Below, one piece after another: positions 24,317 to 33,252 of a DNA stretch of 64,000 nucleotides. Every line of letters starts with the position of its first letter. Position 1 is the stretch's first letter. This DNA is from Trebonia sp963767685 (lineage in GTDB: Bacteria > Actinomycetota > Actinomycetes > Streptosporangiales > Streptosporangiaceae). The stretch covers positions 558,001 to 622,000 of the forward strand of contig CAVYEZ010000005.1 of the NCBI GenBank assembly GCA_963767685.1, in the 5' to 3' direction. Made by a program: the position numbers and the translations under genes. Under the pieces are notes generated by a model, which did no database searches, was not told where the DNA came from, and saw nothing but the letters and a program-made list of their open reading frames with translations.

Positions 24317-24500
24317 TCGCGGGCCGGCAAGCACGGCCGACGCCCGAAAATTGACCCCAGCCGAGGCGGCCCGTGCCGCTCGAGACGCCGGGGTCACGGT
24401 ACGCAGCAGCGGCGTCGGGCGCGCCCGGGTCACGGTCAGGCGACGCGCCCTGCCCGGTCCCGTGATCCGCCTGCTCCGCCACCGCCCGACCTCCGTTTGA
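24317..24500 (+). pseudogene. Serine recombinase/resolvase C-terminal fragment (possible)
   Basis: KHGRRPK in one frame, followed in another by LTPAEAARAARDAGVTVRSS, resembles the C-terminal HTH linker of serine recombinases (GRPxKLTPEQ...LRxxGxSV). The catalytic domain is not seen. Decay makes this assignment tentative. Confidence 0.35.
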
Positions 24501-24804
24501 ATAGCCGACAGGTTCAAGTCAATACTCGAATGTTATCGCTATTCAAGATCGATAGCAGCGGCGACGTACTTACCAATCCGCTATTGTTTCCTGCCCCGCA
24601 AGCCCGGAATATCCGATTTAACGGAAATGCCGAGGTTAGCAGCCCATTGGTCACAACGCTGTTGGCCCGATATCCCTGTAGACCTAGATTAGGCACGTGC
24701 CTATCGCCGGATCCTTGGCTTGGCATTTGTGGCGGGTAGGACGTTCTCGTGAGACTTACCAGCACGGTTGCGGAGTATCAGCGGCACCCGGTGGTATGGC
24801 GTGG
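24501..24804. other. AT-rich gene-free interval
   Basis: Clearly lower G+C than the surroundings, with no coding signal in any frame. It contains a perfect 14-bp palindrome TAGGCACGTGCCTA (24690-24703) and several short dyads. It may be a remnant of foreign DNA next to the resolvase-like fragment. Confidence 0.4.
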
Positions 24805-26088
24805 CTAGCCTTTCGTCCCGGTACCGCACGATGACGTGCTGCCGCGCAGAAGCAGCCGCATGCTGGAGAAGTCATAGGTCGCGGCGAATGGCAGGAAGAA
24901 CGAGTGGCTGACGGCGCCGCCGGTGGTGAACCCGAAAGTTGAGTCGAGCGAGGCGTAGGGAGAGGGAGTGATGACGCCGCCAGGGAAGCCGCAGTTGACC
25001 ATTGCCCCGAGCGCGAGACTGCTGATGGTGACGGGGTAGCTTGTGGCGTGCTGCACCCGGCCGTTGACGACGCCTCGCACCACCGGTCGGGCCCTGTTCT
25101 TGTCGAATGTTATGCCGGCGGCGGACGCCTCCGTCTCGCTGAGCACCAGGCCGCTGTCCGTGCCTCCGGTGTCGATGATCAGCAGCCGGGGGCTGTGGGA
25201 GTTGATGCTCCCCCAGGTGAGCATGTAATGGTCGCCGGCCATCCAGAAGGGCATGGTGACCGCGCCGGCGGTCTCGGTCCGGCTGAGCTGGGCGGGGCCG
25301 GGCCGACGCAGTTCCAGTGCGGCTCCGGCGTAGTCCATTGTGAACAGGAACTGCTTCAGCAGCCCGGTTCCGATTATTCCGTGATCGGGCTGGCCATCGG
25401 GTGCGCGAAGGCCTGTGAGCGCCGACGAGCCGAGGCTGACGGGGACGTCGCGGACGTCAATGTCTCCGAGCCGCACCCGGTCGGCGCGTCCCCAGCCGGG
25501 AGCGACCGCTGTCACGCCTAGGCCCGGCGCGTAGGACTGGTAGAGGACCAGTGTCGGTGCGCCGGTGTCGAGGTGAACCGGGATGGGCGCGGACCCGTTG
25601 ACGGAGATGCTGACCATAGGCAGCGGGCTGGTACGCAGGAATGGCAGCCGGGTGGCGTCCGGGCCGTTGAGCTGGTACGGAGCGGTGTCGCCGAAGCTTG
25701 CCAGCATCTGCGCCATGGCCGCCGTGGCCGGGCCGAGCCGCCGGTAGGCCGCGGCGGCCGCGGCGAAGTCGTTCAAGCGGTACACGGTAGCGGCCAGATG
25801 CTGCACGGCCTGCTGGTTGCCGGGCTGCGCACGGAGCGCCCGCTTGAGCAGCCTGACGGCTTCCGGCAGGCGGTTGGCGAGCATGGCCACGTAGCCGTGC
25901 TGGGCCAGTGCGTGCGGGTTGCGCGGCTCGCTCTCGAGAACCTGGGCGTACAGCGTGTCGGCCGGTGCGAAGTGCCCGGCGCGGAAAAGGCTGTCGGCGG
26001 TCCCGAGCGTGGCGTCCGGGCTCGCGGCCGAGGTCGCGCCGGCGGCACCGCGCGCGGCCTTCGCGCAGCCGGACAGGCCTCCGGCTAG
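24805..26088 (-). pseudogene. Aspartic-protease (retropepsin-like) TPR lipoprotein, 3' part, split by IS701-type element
   Basis: The longer part of a gene broken by the IS at 26089-27622. It encodes a lipobox (GGLSGC), TPR-like repeats (LYAQVLESEPRNPHALAQHG, PEAVRLLKRALRAQPGNQQA) and two retropepsin-type DTG motifs: VHLDTGAPTLVLYQSY and LIIDTGGTDSGLVL. Its first 23 codons lie beyond the element at 27627-27695. Rejoining across CTAG restores an uninterrupted frame of about 450 codons. As it stands the 3' part has no start codon next to the IS: an in-frame TAA lies 14 codons before the lipobox Cys. An internal ATG at 25890 could give a truncated, non-exported protein. Confidence 0.8.
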
Positions 26089-26164
26089 TACGACAACAGC
26101 AAGCTGTTATGTTGTGCGGCGTGGCTGCGTGACCTGACGCGGCGTTCTGGCCAGGATTTGCGGC

Positions 26165-27373
26165 ATGCTGGCTGTCATGGAGGACGCGCGGACGCAGGCG
26201 GCGGATGCCCATGCCGTGTGGTCAGAGCGCTTCAGTGAGATGTTCGCGCAGGTAGCGGGTTGCTTCGCGAATGCGAGGGTCCGGCGGCACGGGCGCTCCT
26301 ACCTGCTCGGTCTGCTGTCGCAGGCAGAGCGGAAGACGTCGTGGCAGCTGGCGGAGTTCGCCGGGGACGCGTCGCCCGACGGGCTGCAGCGGCTGCTGAA
26401 CTCCTCCCCGTGGGACGAGGACGCGTGCCGGGATGCTCTGAGCCGGTACGTGGTCAGGGAGCTCGGTGACGAGGGCGCGGTCCTGGCCCCTGACGAGACG
26501 GGGTTCCTGAAAAAGGGCCGCATGTCCGCGGGCGTGGCCAGGCAATATACCGGGACGGCCGGGCGGGTGGAGAACTGCCAGGTCGGGGTGTTCCTGGCCT
26601 ACTGCGCGCCGGACGGGGGCCGCGCCCTGATCGACCGGGAGCTCTACCTGCCGAAAAAGTGGGCGGAGGAGGACCGGGAACGGTGCCGGGCCGCCGGGAT
26701 CGGCGACGACGTGCCGTTCGCGACGAAGCCGCGGCTGGCCAGGCGGATGTTCGCCCGCGCGGTGAAAGCAGGGGTCCCGTTCCGGTGGGCGGCCGGTGAC
26801 GAAGTCTACGGAGCCAGCCCGGAGCTGCGGGAATGGCTCGAATCAGAGAAGAAGGGCTACGTCCTGGCAGTCGCCTGCAACGCCGTGATCCAGACGAAGG
26901 CGGGCGCGAAGCGCGCGGACGAACTCGCCGGCCTGGTGCCGGACGGCGCATGGCAGCGGATCAGCTGCGCGGACGGGTCGAAAGGCCCCCGCCTCTATGA
27001 CTGGGCGCTGATCGGCACGGACCGCGACAACCGGCACCTCATGGTCCGCCGGTCCCTGCAGCCCGGCGAGAAGGGCGAGCTTGAGCTGGCCTATTACCGC
27101 TGCTACTCGCCGGAGCCGGTCACCCTGGCCGAGTTCGCCGCGGTCGCGGGCGCGAGATGGGGAATCGAGGACTGCTTCGCAGAGGCCAAGAACGAGGCCG
27201 GCCTGGACCATTACCAGGTCCGCCGCTACCGCGCCTGGTACCGGCACGTCACCCTGTCCATGCTCGCGCACGCCTTCCTCGCCGTCACCGCGCACACCGC
27301 CCGGCCCTCGTCGCCCGAACCCGCCCCGGCCAGCGGGAACACCGGAAGCGAGCCCGCGAAAAAGGGGACCTGA
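26165..27373 (+). CDS. IS701-family transposase (C-terminus frameshifted)
   Basis: A 402-residue DDE transposase. APDETGFLKKG holds the first catalytic Asp (about 110), AAGDEVYGASPELREWL the second (about 212), and the ARWGIEDCFAEAKNEAGLDH region the Glu. The ORF ends early, just after an AAAAAGGGG run at about 27358-27366. The expected IS701 C-terminus (LIPLTAAEARRLFN, then WSDWRRYRQATARKSHYARR) continues in the +1 frame to 27620. The catalytic core is intact. Either a slip or error at the run broke the gene, or the tail is dispensable. Confidence 0.85.
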   Translation: MLAVMEDARTQAADAHAVWSERFSEMFAQVAGCFANARVRRHGRSYLLGLLSQAERKTSWQLAEFAGDASPDGLQRLLNSSPWDEDACRDALSRYVVRELGDEGAVLAPDETGFLKKGRMSAGVARQYTGTAGRVENCQVGVFLAYCAPDGGRALIDRELYLPKKWAEEDRERCRAAGIGDDVPFATKPRLARRMFARAVKAGVPFRWAAGDEVYGASPELREWLESEKKGYVLAVACNAVIQTKAGAKRADELAGLVPDGAWQRISCADGSKGPRLYDWALIGTDRDNRHLMVRRSLQPGEKGELELAYYRCYSPEPVTLAEFAAVAGARWGIEDCFAEAKNEAGLDHYQVRRYRAWYRHVTLSMLAHAFLAVTAHTARPSSPEPAPASGNTGSEPAKKGT

Positions 27374-27620
27374 CGGTTGTGGACAACTTTTTGCCCCGCC
27401 CAGGGCATACGCACCGCCAGCCTTCGTAACCGACGAAACCGGGCGTGACCTGATCCCGCTCACCGCCGCCGAGGCCCGCCGCCTGTTCAACCTGCACACG
27501 AACATCACCCGGCCCCCCGCATTCCACGAGTCCTGGTCAGACTGGAGACGCTACCGGCAGGCCACCGCCCGCAAATCGCACTATGCCCGACGCCTCAGAG
27601 ATCACGAGATGCTGTTGTAG
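27374..27620 (+). pseudogene. Out-of-frame C-terminal part of the IS701 transposase
   Basis: Open in the +1 frame relative to the transposase, it encodes RDLIPLTAAEARRLFNLHTN and a basic WRRYRQATARKSHYARR end, as in full-length IS701 transposases. It has no independent start. Confidence 0.7.
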
Positions 27621-27626
27621 TACTAG

Positions 27627-27695
27627 GGCCACGGCCAGGGCCGCAGATGAAACGCCGAGGAAATCGCGCCGTCCGGGCAGGAGATTTTCACCCAT
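27627..27695 (-). pseudogene. 5' end of the IS-split lipoprotein gene
   Basis: From the ATG at 27695: MGENLLPGRRDFLGVSSAAL followed by AVAL. It is a basic n-region and the start of the signal peptide that continues as AGGLSGC on the other side of the IS. No good Shine-Dalgarno sequence is visible. On its own it encodes only a stub that runs into the IS. Confidence 0.7.
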
Positions 27696-27814
27696 GGTCG
27701 AGAGAGTGCCCGTCCGGCGGTTACACGACGGTTACACTCCGGGACGGCGCGGGATAAACGGCGTCGGTCACTACGCCGCGATGGAGGCCCCCGAAGAGCG
27801 GGTGACGCTTTGCT

Positions 27815-28642
27815 TTATCCGCCCAATGGGGTGAGGATTGCGGCTGCGTGGTGGTAGGCGTTCGCGGCGATCGCTGGCAGTGCCGTTCCCGGTTCGGGAT
27901 CGCCGGACTGGTTCGGGATGCGGATCTCCAGCAGGAAGCCCTTGCCCTGGATCACCTCGGCCCACTGCCAGACGGGGAACTTGCCAGTGCCGGTGATCTC
28001 GAAGATCCGCGCGCCTACGGCGTCAGGGACGGTGACGGCGCCTGGCCTGACGCCGCCCGGATAGGGCGGCGTGGTGATGTTGCGGCACGCTGCGGGCAGC
28101 GACGGGTCGGCTAGTGCACCAAGCACCGGCGGCGGGGCGGTGACGATCGTCTCCGAGAACATCGGCTGGCCGTCAGGTGGCTGCGTGCTCTTTTCAATGC
28201 CCAGTTGCACGCCGGGCAGGTTGAAGTCGCTCAGCACCGTGCTTGCCAGCCCGGCCGTCCATTCGCCACAGGCCCGCGGTCCCTCAACCGGGCTGGCGAA
28301 TTGCCGCAGCCCGATGAAGAGCGAGTGGAGGTCGCGGTCCGGCAAGACAACCACGGCCGGGGGCAGGAGGAGCGCCATTTCGCCGCGCGGTGCGGACTGC
28401 GGCAGCAGGGCGCGGGCGAGCAGTGGATTGCCGGAGCCGGCGCCGGGGTTGGGGATCGCCGCTTCCGGGTTCGGCCCGCCCACTGGCATCACCATGACGG
28501 AAGAGAAAGCCGACGGCGTCGACTCGCCGGTCGGGGAAGCCGGGGCGCCTCCGGCGGGGACTGATGGACGGCGCACGGCGCATCCTGCGACCCCGCAAGA
28601 GACCGTCGCTACGACGAGCAGCATCGCCAGCATGCGGGTCAT
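27815..28642 (-). CDS. Hypothetical lipoprotein
   Basis: A protein of about 275 residues with a type II signal peptide, MTRMLAMLLVVATVSCGVAG, and the lipid-attachment Cys directly after it (VAGC). A Pro/Ser-rich linker of about 45 residues follows. The rest looks like a mixed alpha/beta extracytoplasmic domain with several Cys and the motifs CGEWTAGLASTVLSDFNLPG and WAEVIQGKGFLLEIRIPNQ. It may be a PknH-type sensor fold, but I could not confirm this. I chose the ATG at 28642 because it begins the signal peptide. Confidence 0.7.
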   Translation of the reverse strand: MTRMLAMLLVVATVSCGVAGCAVRRPSVPAGGAPASPTGESTPSAFSSVMVMPVGGPNPEAAIPNPGAGSGNPLLARALLPQSAPRGEMALLLPPAVVVLPDRDLHSLFIGLRQFASPVEGPRACGEWTAGLASTVLSDFNLPGVQLGIEKSTQPPDGQPMFSETIVTAPPPVLGALADPSLPAACRNITTPPYPGGVRPGAVTVPDAVGARIFEITGTGKFPVWQWAEVIQGKGFLLEIRIPNQSGDPEPGTALPAIAANAYHHAAAILTPLGG

Positions 28643-28787
28643 GACTTCCAGCGTGCCGCAATAAGCGGCAAAAGTCACCGGAATCGACCGCCGCCGATTC
28701 GTTGCACTCGGCCAGTTGGGGGTGCGGCGAGATGCTAACGCTCACGAGCAGCCCCTACGGGGGTGTGCGACACATTCGTGGGGGGCG

Positions 28788-29711
28788 TCATGGCCTGCCA
28801 GTGAGCGAGAGCCAGGCGAGGACGGTCGCGCAGAGCGCGGGATCTTCGGTGAGGCCGAGGCTCAGGCCCCACAGTTGGTAGTCGACGGCCCGCAGCAGCG
28901 TCCAGCCGCGCGCCAGTTCCGCGTCGAGCCCAGCCTCGTCCACCAGGGCGTCGAACCGGCGCCGCAGACCGGCCGGTCCGCCCGCCTCGCCTAGCCTGCG
29001 CCACAGCAGCGGCGCGAGGCCGAACTCGGCGTCGCCGCGCATTACCTTCGGATCGATCACCAGCCAGGGTTCACGCTCCCCTGCCAGCACGTTCCCGTAG
29101 TGCATGTCCCGGTTGGCGAGCAGCCCCCCGGCACGCGGGGCTAGCGCAGCAGCTACTTCGACCGCCTCGTCCAGGCGGCGCTCGGGAAACGGCCGCCCGG
29201 TAGCCCGCCACAGTCTCGGCAGTTCCGCGGCCAGGTCCAGCGCCCACTGCCGGAGCCCGGGGACCGGCCGTCCGGGCCACCCCGCTGGCACGGGCACGGC
29301 CAGCCGCCGCAGCAATCGCCCGGCGACCGGCACGGCGACGCTCAGGTCCGCCTCCGCGAGGCGGCGCCGCGGATCGAGCCATTCGAGCAGCAGCGCTCCT
29401 GCCGTGTCATCCGCGTCGAGGAGCCGCACAGCGCCGCCACCATTCCACAGCGCAAGCGCCGCCGCTTCGTTCACCGTCTCGTCGTCGATCCACGACACTT
29501 TGAGCGCGCAACGGGCATCACCGCGGAGCACTGGCACCACGAGCGCCATGTAGCCGTGCATCGGATCGCCGGTTACCCGCAAACCCCATCGCACGCACAA
29601 CTCGCCGACCAGTTCCGGAAGCCGCGCCAGCCATGTCCGGGCGGCTTCGCCTTCACGGGTCAAGGTGTCAGCCGCAAACACCTCCGGCACCCTGATCAGG
29701 GTCACATGCAC
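28788..29711 (-). CDS. Aminoglycoside/streptomycin 6-phosphotransferase-like kinase
   Basis: A 307-residue protein of the APH(6)/hydroxyurea-type phosphotransferase family. CALKVSWIDDETVNEAAALA carries the ATP-binding Lys and following Glu, LLANRDMHYGNVLAGE the catalytic loop with Asp, and WLVIDPKVMRGDAEFGLAPL the metal-binding Asp. Family members phosphorylate streptomycin at the 6-hydroxyl, though many actinomycete homologues have unknown substrates. The likely start is a GTG at 29711. Nothing nearby suggests an antibiotic cluster, so a resistance role is only possible. Confidence 0.82.
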   Translation of the reverse strand: MHVTLIRVPEVFAADTLTREGEAARTWLARLPELVGELCVRWGLRVTGDPMHGYMALVVPVLRGDARCALKVSWIDDETVNEAAALALWNGGGAVRLLDADDTAGALLLEWLDPRRRLAEADLSVAVPVAGRLLRRLAVPVPAGWPGRPVPGLRQWALDLAAELPRLWRATGRPFPERRLDEAVEVAAALAPRAGGLLANRDMHYGNVLAGEREPWLVIDPKVMRGDAEFGLAPLLWRRLGEAGGPAGLRRRFDALVDEAGLDAELARGWTLLRAVDYQLWGLSLGLTEDPALCATVLAWLSLTGRP

Positions 29712-29763
29712 TCACTTCGCCGGGCCATCGGCCCATGCTAAGGGCCGCACGGCCGGCATGACG

Positions 29764-31170
29764 GGACTGTGGATTTAACGGTGTTTTCCGGCCCCACTGA
29801 TCGCTGAGCACCACGCTCGGCGGGAGAGGCGCCGTGATGAGCGCGACACTGGAAGACGTGACGAAGAGGAAGCCGGAGCCGAGCGCCGAGCAACTGGCGG
29901 CCGAGGAGCTGGTCCGGCAGGCGAGAGAGCAGGGCCTGTCGCTGACGGGCCCGGACGGGCTGCTGAAGCAGATGACCAAGACGGTGCTGGAGACCGCGCT
30001 GGACGAGGAGCTGACCGAGCACCTGGGCCACGAGAAGCACGGGCAGGTCGGCAACGAGACCGGGCAACGTCCCGCAACGGGCAGCCGGTCGAAGACGGTG
30101 CTGACCGAGGGCACCGGGCAGGTCGGCATCGAGGTCCCCCGGGACCGGGACGGCACGTTCGAGCCGCAGATGGTGAAGAAGCGGCAGCGGCGGCTGAACG
30201 GGGTGGACGAGATCGTGCTGTCGCTGTATGCCAAGGGCCTGACGACCGGGCGAGATCTCGGCGCACTTCGCGGAGATCTACGGCGCCTGGGTCTCGAAGG
30301 AGACGGTCAGCCGGATCACCGACCGGGTCATCGAGGAGATGCAAGTCCTGGTGGGCCCGGCCGCTGGATGAGGTCTACGCGGCGATCTTCATCGACGCGA
30401 TCGTGGTCAAGGTGCGGGACGGGCAGGTCGGCAACCGGCCCGTCTACGCCGCGATCGGGGTCACCCTGGCCGGGGAGAAGGACGTGCTGGGCCTGTGGGC
30501 CGGCGATCGGGCGGGGAGGGCGGCGAAGTTCTGGATGCGCGGTCCTGACCGACCTGCGCAACCGGGGCGTGAAGGACGTGTTCTTCGTCGTCTGCGACGG
30601 CCTGAAGGGCCTGCCCGACGGTCGTGAGCACCGCCTGGCCGCAGGCGCATGGTCCAGACCTGCATCATCCACCTGATCCGCAACACGTTCCGCTGCGCGT
30701 CCAAGCGCGACTGGGACGAGCTGCAGCGCGACGTGAAGCCCGATCTACACCGCTGTGACCGCGGCCAGGAGGCCCGGGCCGGCGCTCGAGGAGCTCGCCG
30801 AGAAGTGGGGCCGAGCGCTACCGCGCGATCGATCCGGCTGTGGGAGAACGCCTGGGAAGAGTTCATCCCGTTCCTCGACTACGACGTCGAGATCCGCAAG
30901 GTCATCTGCTCCACGAACGCGATCGAGTCCCTGAACGCCCGCTACCGGCGGGCGGTCAGGGCCCGGGGGCACTTCCCGAACGAGCAGGCGGCGCTGAAGT
31001 GCCTTTACCTGGTCACGCGGACCCTGGACCCCACAGGGCACCGGCAGGACACGGTGGACCATGCGATGGAAGCCAGCCCTGAACGCATTCGCGATCACCT
31101 TCGGCGACCGTTCCCGGCCGCCCAGACCTACTAACCGAATCCGCCGGAAACACCGTTGACGAGATAGACC
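29764..31170 (+). mobile_element. IS256-family insertion sequence, decayed
   Basis: The ends align base for base as imperfect inverted repeats (GG.CT.T then AACGGTGTTT and CCGG). They are flanked by 10-bp direct repeats CGGCATGACG at 29754-29763 and 31171-31180; IS256 elements usually make 8-9 bp. The right end lies 29 bases before the phosphatase start at 31200. The transposase inside is broken by several frameshifts although the target duplication is still perfect. Confidence 0.82.
29837..31134 (+). pseudogene. IS256-family (mutator) transposase with multiple frameshifts
   Basis: The first 140 codons from ATG 29837 are good mutator-type sequence (LTEHLGHEKHGQVGNETGQR, then GIEVPRDRDGTFEPQMVKKR). 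After about 30250 the homology hops between frames at least five times: VYAAIFIDAIVVKVRDGQVG, DVFFVVCDGLKGLPD, MVQTCIIHLIRNTFRCASKR, and CSTNAIESLNARYRRAVRAR near the C-terminus. All catalytic regions are recognisable, but no single frame links them, so it is inactive as read. Confidence 0.82.
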
Positions 31171-31199
31171 CGGCATGACGTGCGGCACAATGCTGTGGC

Positions 31200-31847
31200 G
31201 TGGGAGTAATCCTCTTGGTGCGGCACGGGCAGGCTTCGTTCGGGAGCGCTGACTACGATGTTCTCTCCGCGGCGGGAGAGCGGCAGGTGCGGTGTCTCGG
31301 TGATGCCCTCGCGGGCCGGGGCGTCAGGCCGGCGTTGGTCGTCTCCGGCTCGTTGCGGCGGCAGCGGGACACGGCGGCCGTCCTGGCTAAGCAGGCGGGC
31401 TGGGCCCTGGAAGCCTCCGTCGACGCGGGGTGGGACGAATTCGAGCTCAGCGGGCTGGTCGCCGCGACGCCCGCCGGGCAGGAGCCGCGCGACCGGGGGG
31501 CGTTCCAGGACGCGCTGGAGGAAGGGATGCGCCGCTGGGCGGGCACCGACGGCGATCCCGTGGCCGGGGAGAGCTTCGCGGCCTTCGCCGCGCGGGCGGA
31601 GTCGACGCTGCGGATGGCCGCCACGGGGCAGCCGCGGGGCGCGACGACCCTGGTCGTCACCAGCGGGGGCGTCATCGGCTGGATAGCGGCGAGCCTGCTC
31701 GGCGCGGGGGTCGAGCAGTGGATCAGGCTCAACCGGGTGTGCGTGAACACGGGCGTCACAACGCTGGTCACCGGGCGGAGGGGGACCTCGCTCATCGCGT
31801 TTAACGACCACAGCCACCTCAGCCCGGTGGAGATCACGTACCGCTGA
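31200..31847 (+). CDS. Histidine phosphatase family protein
   Basis: A 215-residue phosphoglycerate-mutase-like phosphatase. LLVRHGQASFG holds the phospho-accepting His near the N-terminus, SGSLRRQRDTA the second phosphate pocket, and LVVTSGGVIGWIAAS the third region, in which the usual His-Gly is replaced by Ser-Gly. That substitution may alter activity. The GTG at 31200 closely follows a CACAAT hexamer, so a leaderless promoter may remain despite the IS256-type element ending 29 bases upstream. Confidence 0.83.
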   Translation: MGVILLVRHGQASFGSADYDVLSAAGERQVRCLGDALAGRGVRPALVVSGSLRRQRDTAAVLAKQAGWALEASVDAGWDEFELSGLVAATPAGQEPRDRGAFQDALEEGMRRWAGTDGDPVAGESFAAFAARAESTLRMAATGQPRGATTLVVTSGGVIGWIAASLLGAGVEQWIRLNRVCVNTGVTTLVTGRRGTSLIAFNDHSHLSPVEITYR

Positions 31848-31867
31848 GCCGGGCCGCCCGGCGGGGG

Positions 31868-32200
31868 CTACATCCAGCCCAGGTCATACTCAAACATCTC
31901 CGGGGCAGTGTCTACGTAGACTTCCTGCAGCTCGGGGTCGGCGGCGCGACCGTCCCACAGGCGCCGCATGTACGCCAGCGCGTCCTCGCGGGAGTCCCGG
32001 TCCTTGACGAAGCGGTTGTTCGGGATCCACATGTCGCCGCCGGACACGGCGGTCGTGCCGCCGAAGAACTCGTCCTCCTCGACGACCAGGGTGCTGGCGC
32101 CGCCGCGGGCGGCGAGCGGGGCCCAGGTCAGCGCTCCCCCGCCGCCGCCGGCAACGACCACGTCGAAGATTTCGTCCCACTGGCGATCAGAAATTCCGGG
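31868..32200 (-). pseudogene. kstD: 3-ketosteroid dehydrogenase-like flavoprotein (KstD-type), truncated
   Basis: A minus-strand frame reads DRQWDEIFDVVVAGGGGGAL (FAD-binding dinucleotide motif), then FFGGTTAVSGGDMWIPNN, typical of KstD/fumarate-reductase-type dehydrogenases. After about 100 codons it ends YDLGWM and TAG; the remaining 400 or so residues are missing. No ATG or GTG start lies before SDRQWDE; an ATT occupies that place. It diverges from hsaE exactly as kstD does in mycobacterial and rhodococcal sterol clusters, which supports the identity. Confidence 0.7.
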
Positions 32201-32209
32201 CGCGGAATT
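32192..32209. promoter_or_regulatory. Dyad in the kstD-hsaE intergenic region
   Basis: AATTCCG, four bases, CGGAATT: seven-base perfect arms next to the lost kstD start. It could be an old operator. No KstR-type AAC...GTT box was recognised between 32200 and 32425. Confidence 0.3.
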
Positions 32210-32425
32210 CCCCTGACAGCGGGCTTGCGGACACAGGGCTTTCCGGCACTGGATGCCTCCATGCAGTTAGTGAGTCCCGCCAGCCTAGCCAGGGCGGGTA
32301 TGCAGGCAAAGAGCCGCGTTCCAATGACCGGGACGTCCCACTGAGCGGAAAATGCCATTTCCCCGTACTGCCCCGCGGGGTTAAATTGTGCTTGGCCAAC
32401 ACCGCGACAAATGAGGCGGACACCT

Positions 32426-33226
32426 ATGCTCGATAGCACTCAGCGCACGGCGGCGGCCGAGCTGCTCTGGGCGGCGGAACGGGACCTGGCGCCGATTGAC
32501 CCGCTGACGGAGACGTACCCCGCCATCGACGTGGTGGACGCCTACGAGATCCAGCTCATCAACATCCGGCGCAAGATCGCCGGGGGTGCCCGGGTGCGCG
32601 GCCACAAGGTCGGGCTGTCCTCGCCGGTCATGCAGCAGATGATGGGCGTCGACGAGCCCGACTACGGGCACCTGCTCGACGCGATGGTCCTCGGCCAGGA
32701 CGTACCGATCCCGGCCAGCCGGTACTGCTACCCGCGGATCGAGGTCGAGATCGGCTACGTGCTCGGGTCCGCCCTGCCCGGCGCGGACTGCACCGAGGCC
32801 GACGTGCTGGCCGCCACCGAGTACATCGTGCCGAGCCTGGAGCTGATCGACAGCCGCGTCAGGGACTGGCGCATCAAGCTGGCTGACACCATCGCTGACA
32901 ACGCGTCGTCGGCGGGCGTCATCCTGGGCGCGGCCCGCCGGGCCCCCGCCGAGCTGGCGACCAGGGGCGTCGACCTGGCGGACATGGAGGCGGTGCTGTA
33001 CTCGGGCGATGACGAGGTCGCGCGCGGCAACACCTCCGCCGTGCTCGGCAACCCGACCGCCAGCGTCGCCTGGCTGGCGAGGAAGGTGGCCGACTTCGGC
33101 GTGAAGCTCGAGGCCGGGCACCTCATCCTCCCCGGGTCCTGCACCCGGGCGATCGACGCGCGCCCGGGGACCACGTTCCGCGCCGAGTTCGCCGGGCTCG
33201 GCACCGTGACCGCTCTGTTCACTTAA
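32426..33226 (+). CDS. hsaE: 2-hydroxypenta-2,4-dienoate (2-keto-4-pentenoate) hydratase
   Basis: A 266-residue member of the FAH-superfamily hydratases. RVRGHKVGLSSPVMQQMMGV, RIEVEIGYVLGSALPGADCT (metal-binding acidic residues) and IELIDSRxRDW-type LELIDSRVRDWRIKLADTIA are diagnostic. It hydrates 2-hydroxydienoates from meta-cleavage to 4-hydroxy-2-oxo acids. It is followed after 26 bases by hsaG and then hsaF, the standard order for the last three steps. Assignment to steroid (HsaE) rather than simple aromatic (BphH/MhpD) catabolism rests on the neighbouring kstD remnant. The ATG at 32426 follows GAGG. Confidence 0.9.
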   Translation: MLDSTQRTAAAELLWAAERDLAPIDPLTETYPAIDVVDAYEIQLINIRRKIAGGARVRGHKVGLSSPVMQQMMGVDEPDYGHLLDAMVLGQDVPIPASRYCYPRIEVEIGYVLGSALPGADCTEADVLAATEYIVPSLELIDSRVRDWRIKLADTIADNASSAGVILGAARRAPAELATRGVDLADMEAVLYSGDDEVARGNTSAVLGNPTASVAWLARKVADFGVKLEAGHLILPGSCTRAIDARPGTTFRAEFAGLGTVTALFT

Positions 33227-33252
33227 CACGGGCTTTGACTAGGGATGACACA

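Larger units (their letters stand above)
26089..27622 (+). mobile_element. IS701-family insertion sequence
   Basis: A 1534-bp element with 13-bp terminal inverted repeats (TACGACAACAGCA left, TACTACAACAGCA right, one mismatch), flanked by 4-bp direct repeats CTAG at 26085-26088 and 27623-27626. YTAR/CTAG duplication, the size and the transposase type all fit IS701. It sits inside the signal-peptide region of the lipoprotein gene. The sharp ends and intact target duplication suggest a fairly recent insertion. Confidence 0.88.

Noticed and set aside
24480..24560. GGTTCAAGTC-like T-arm suggesting a tRNA gene
   Set aside because: No acceptor stem, anticodon arm or D-arm can be folded around it.
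24690..24703. TAGGCACGTGCCTA palindrome as an operator
   Set aside because: It is perfect, but it lies in a gene-free AT-rich stretch with no start codon nearby, so no regulated gene can be named; kept only as a description of the interval.
28788..29711. APH(6)-like gene and the ANT-like pseudogene as part of an antibiotic cluster
   Set aside because: No biosynthetic genes are nearby and the two loci are 13 kb apart with unrelated genes between them.
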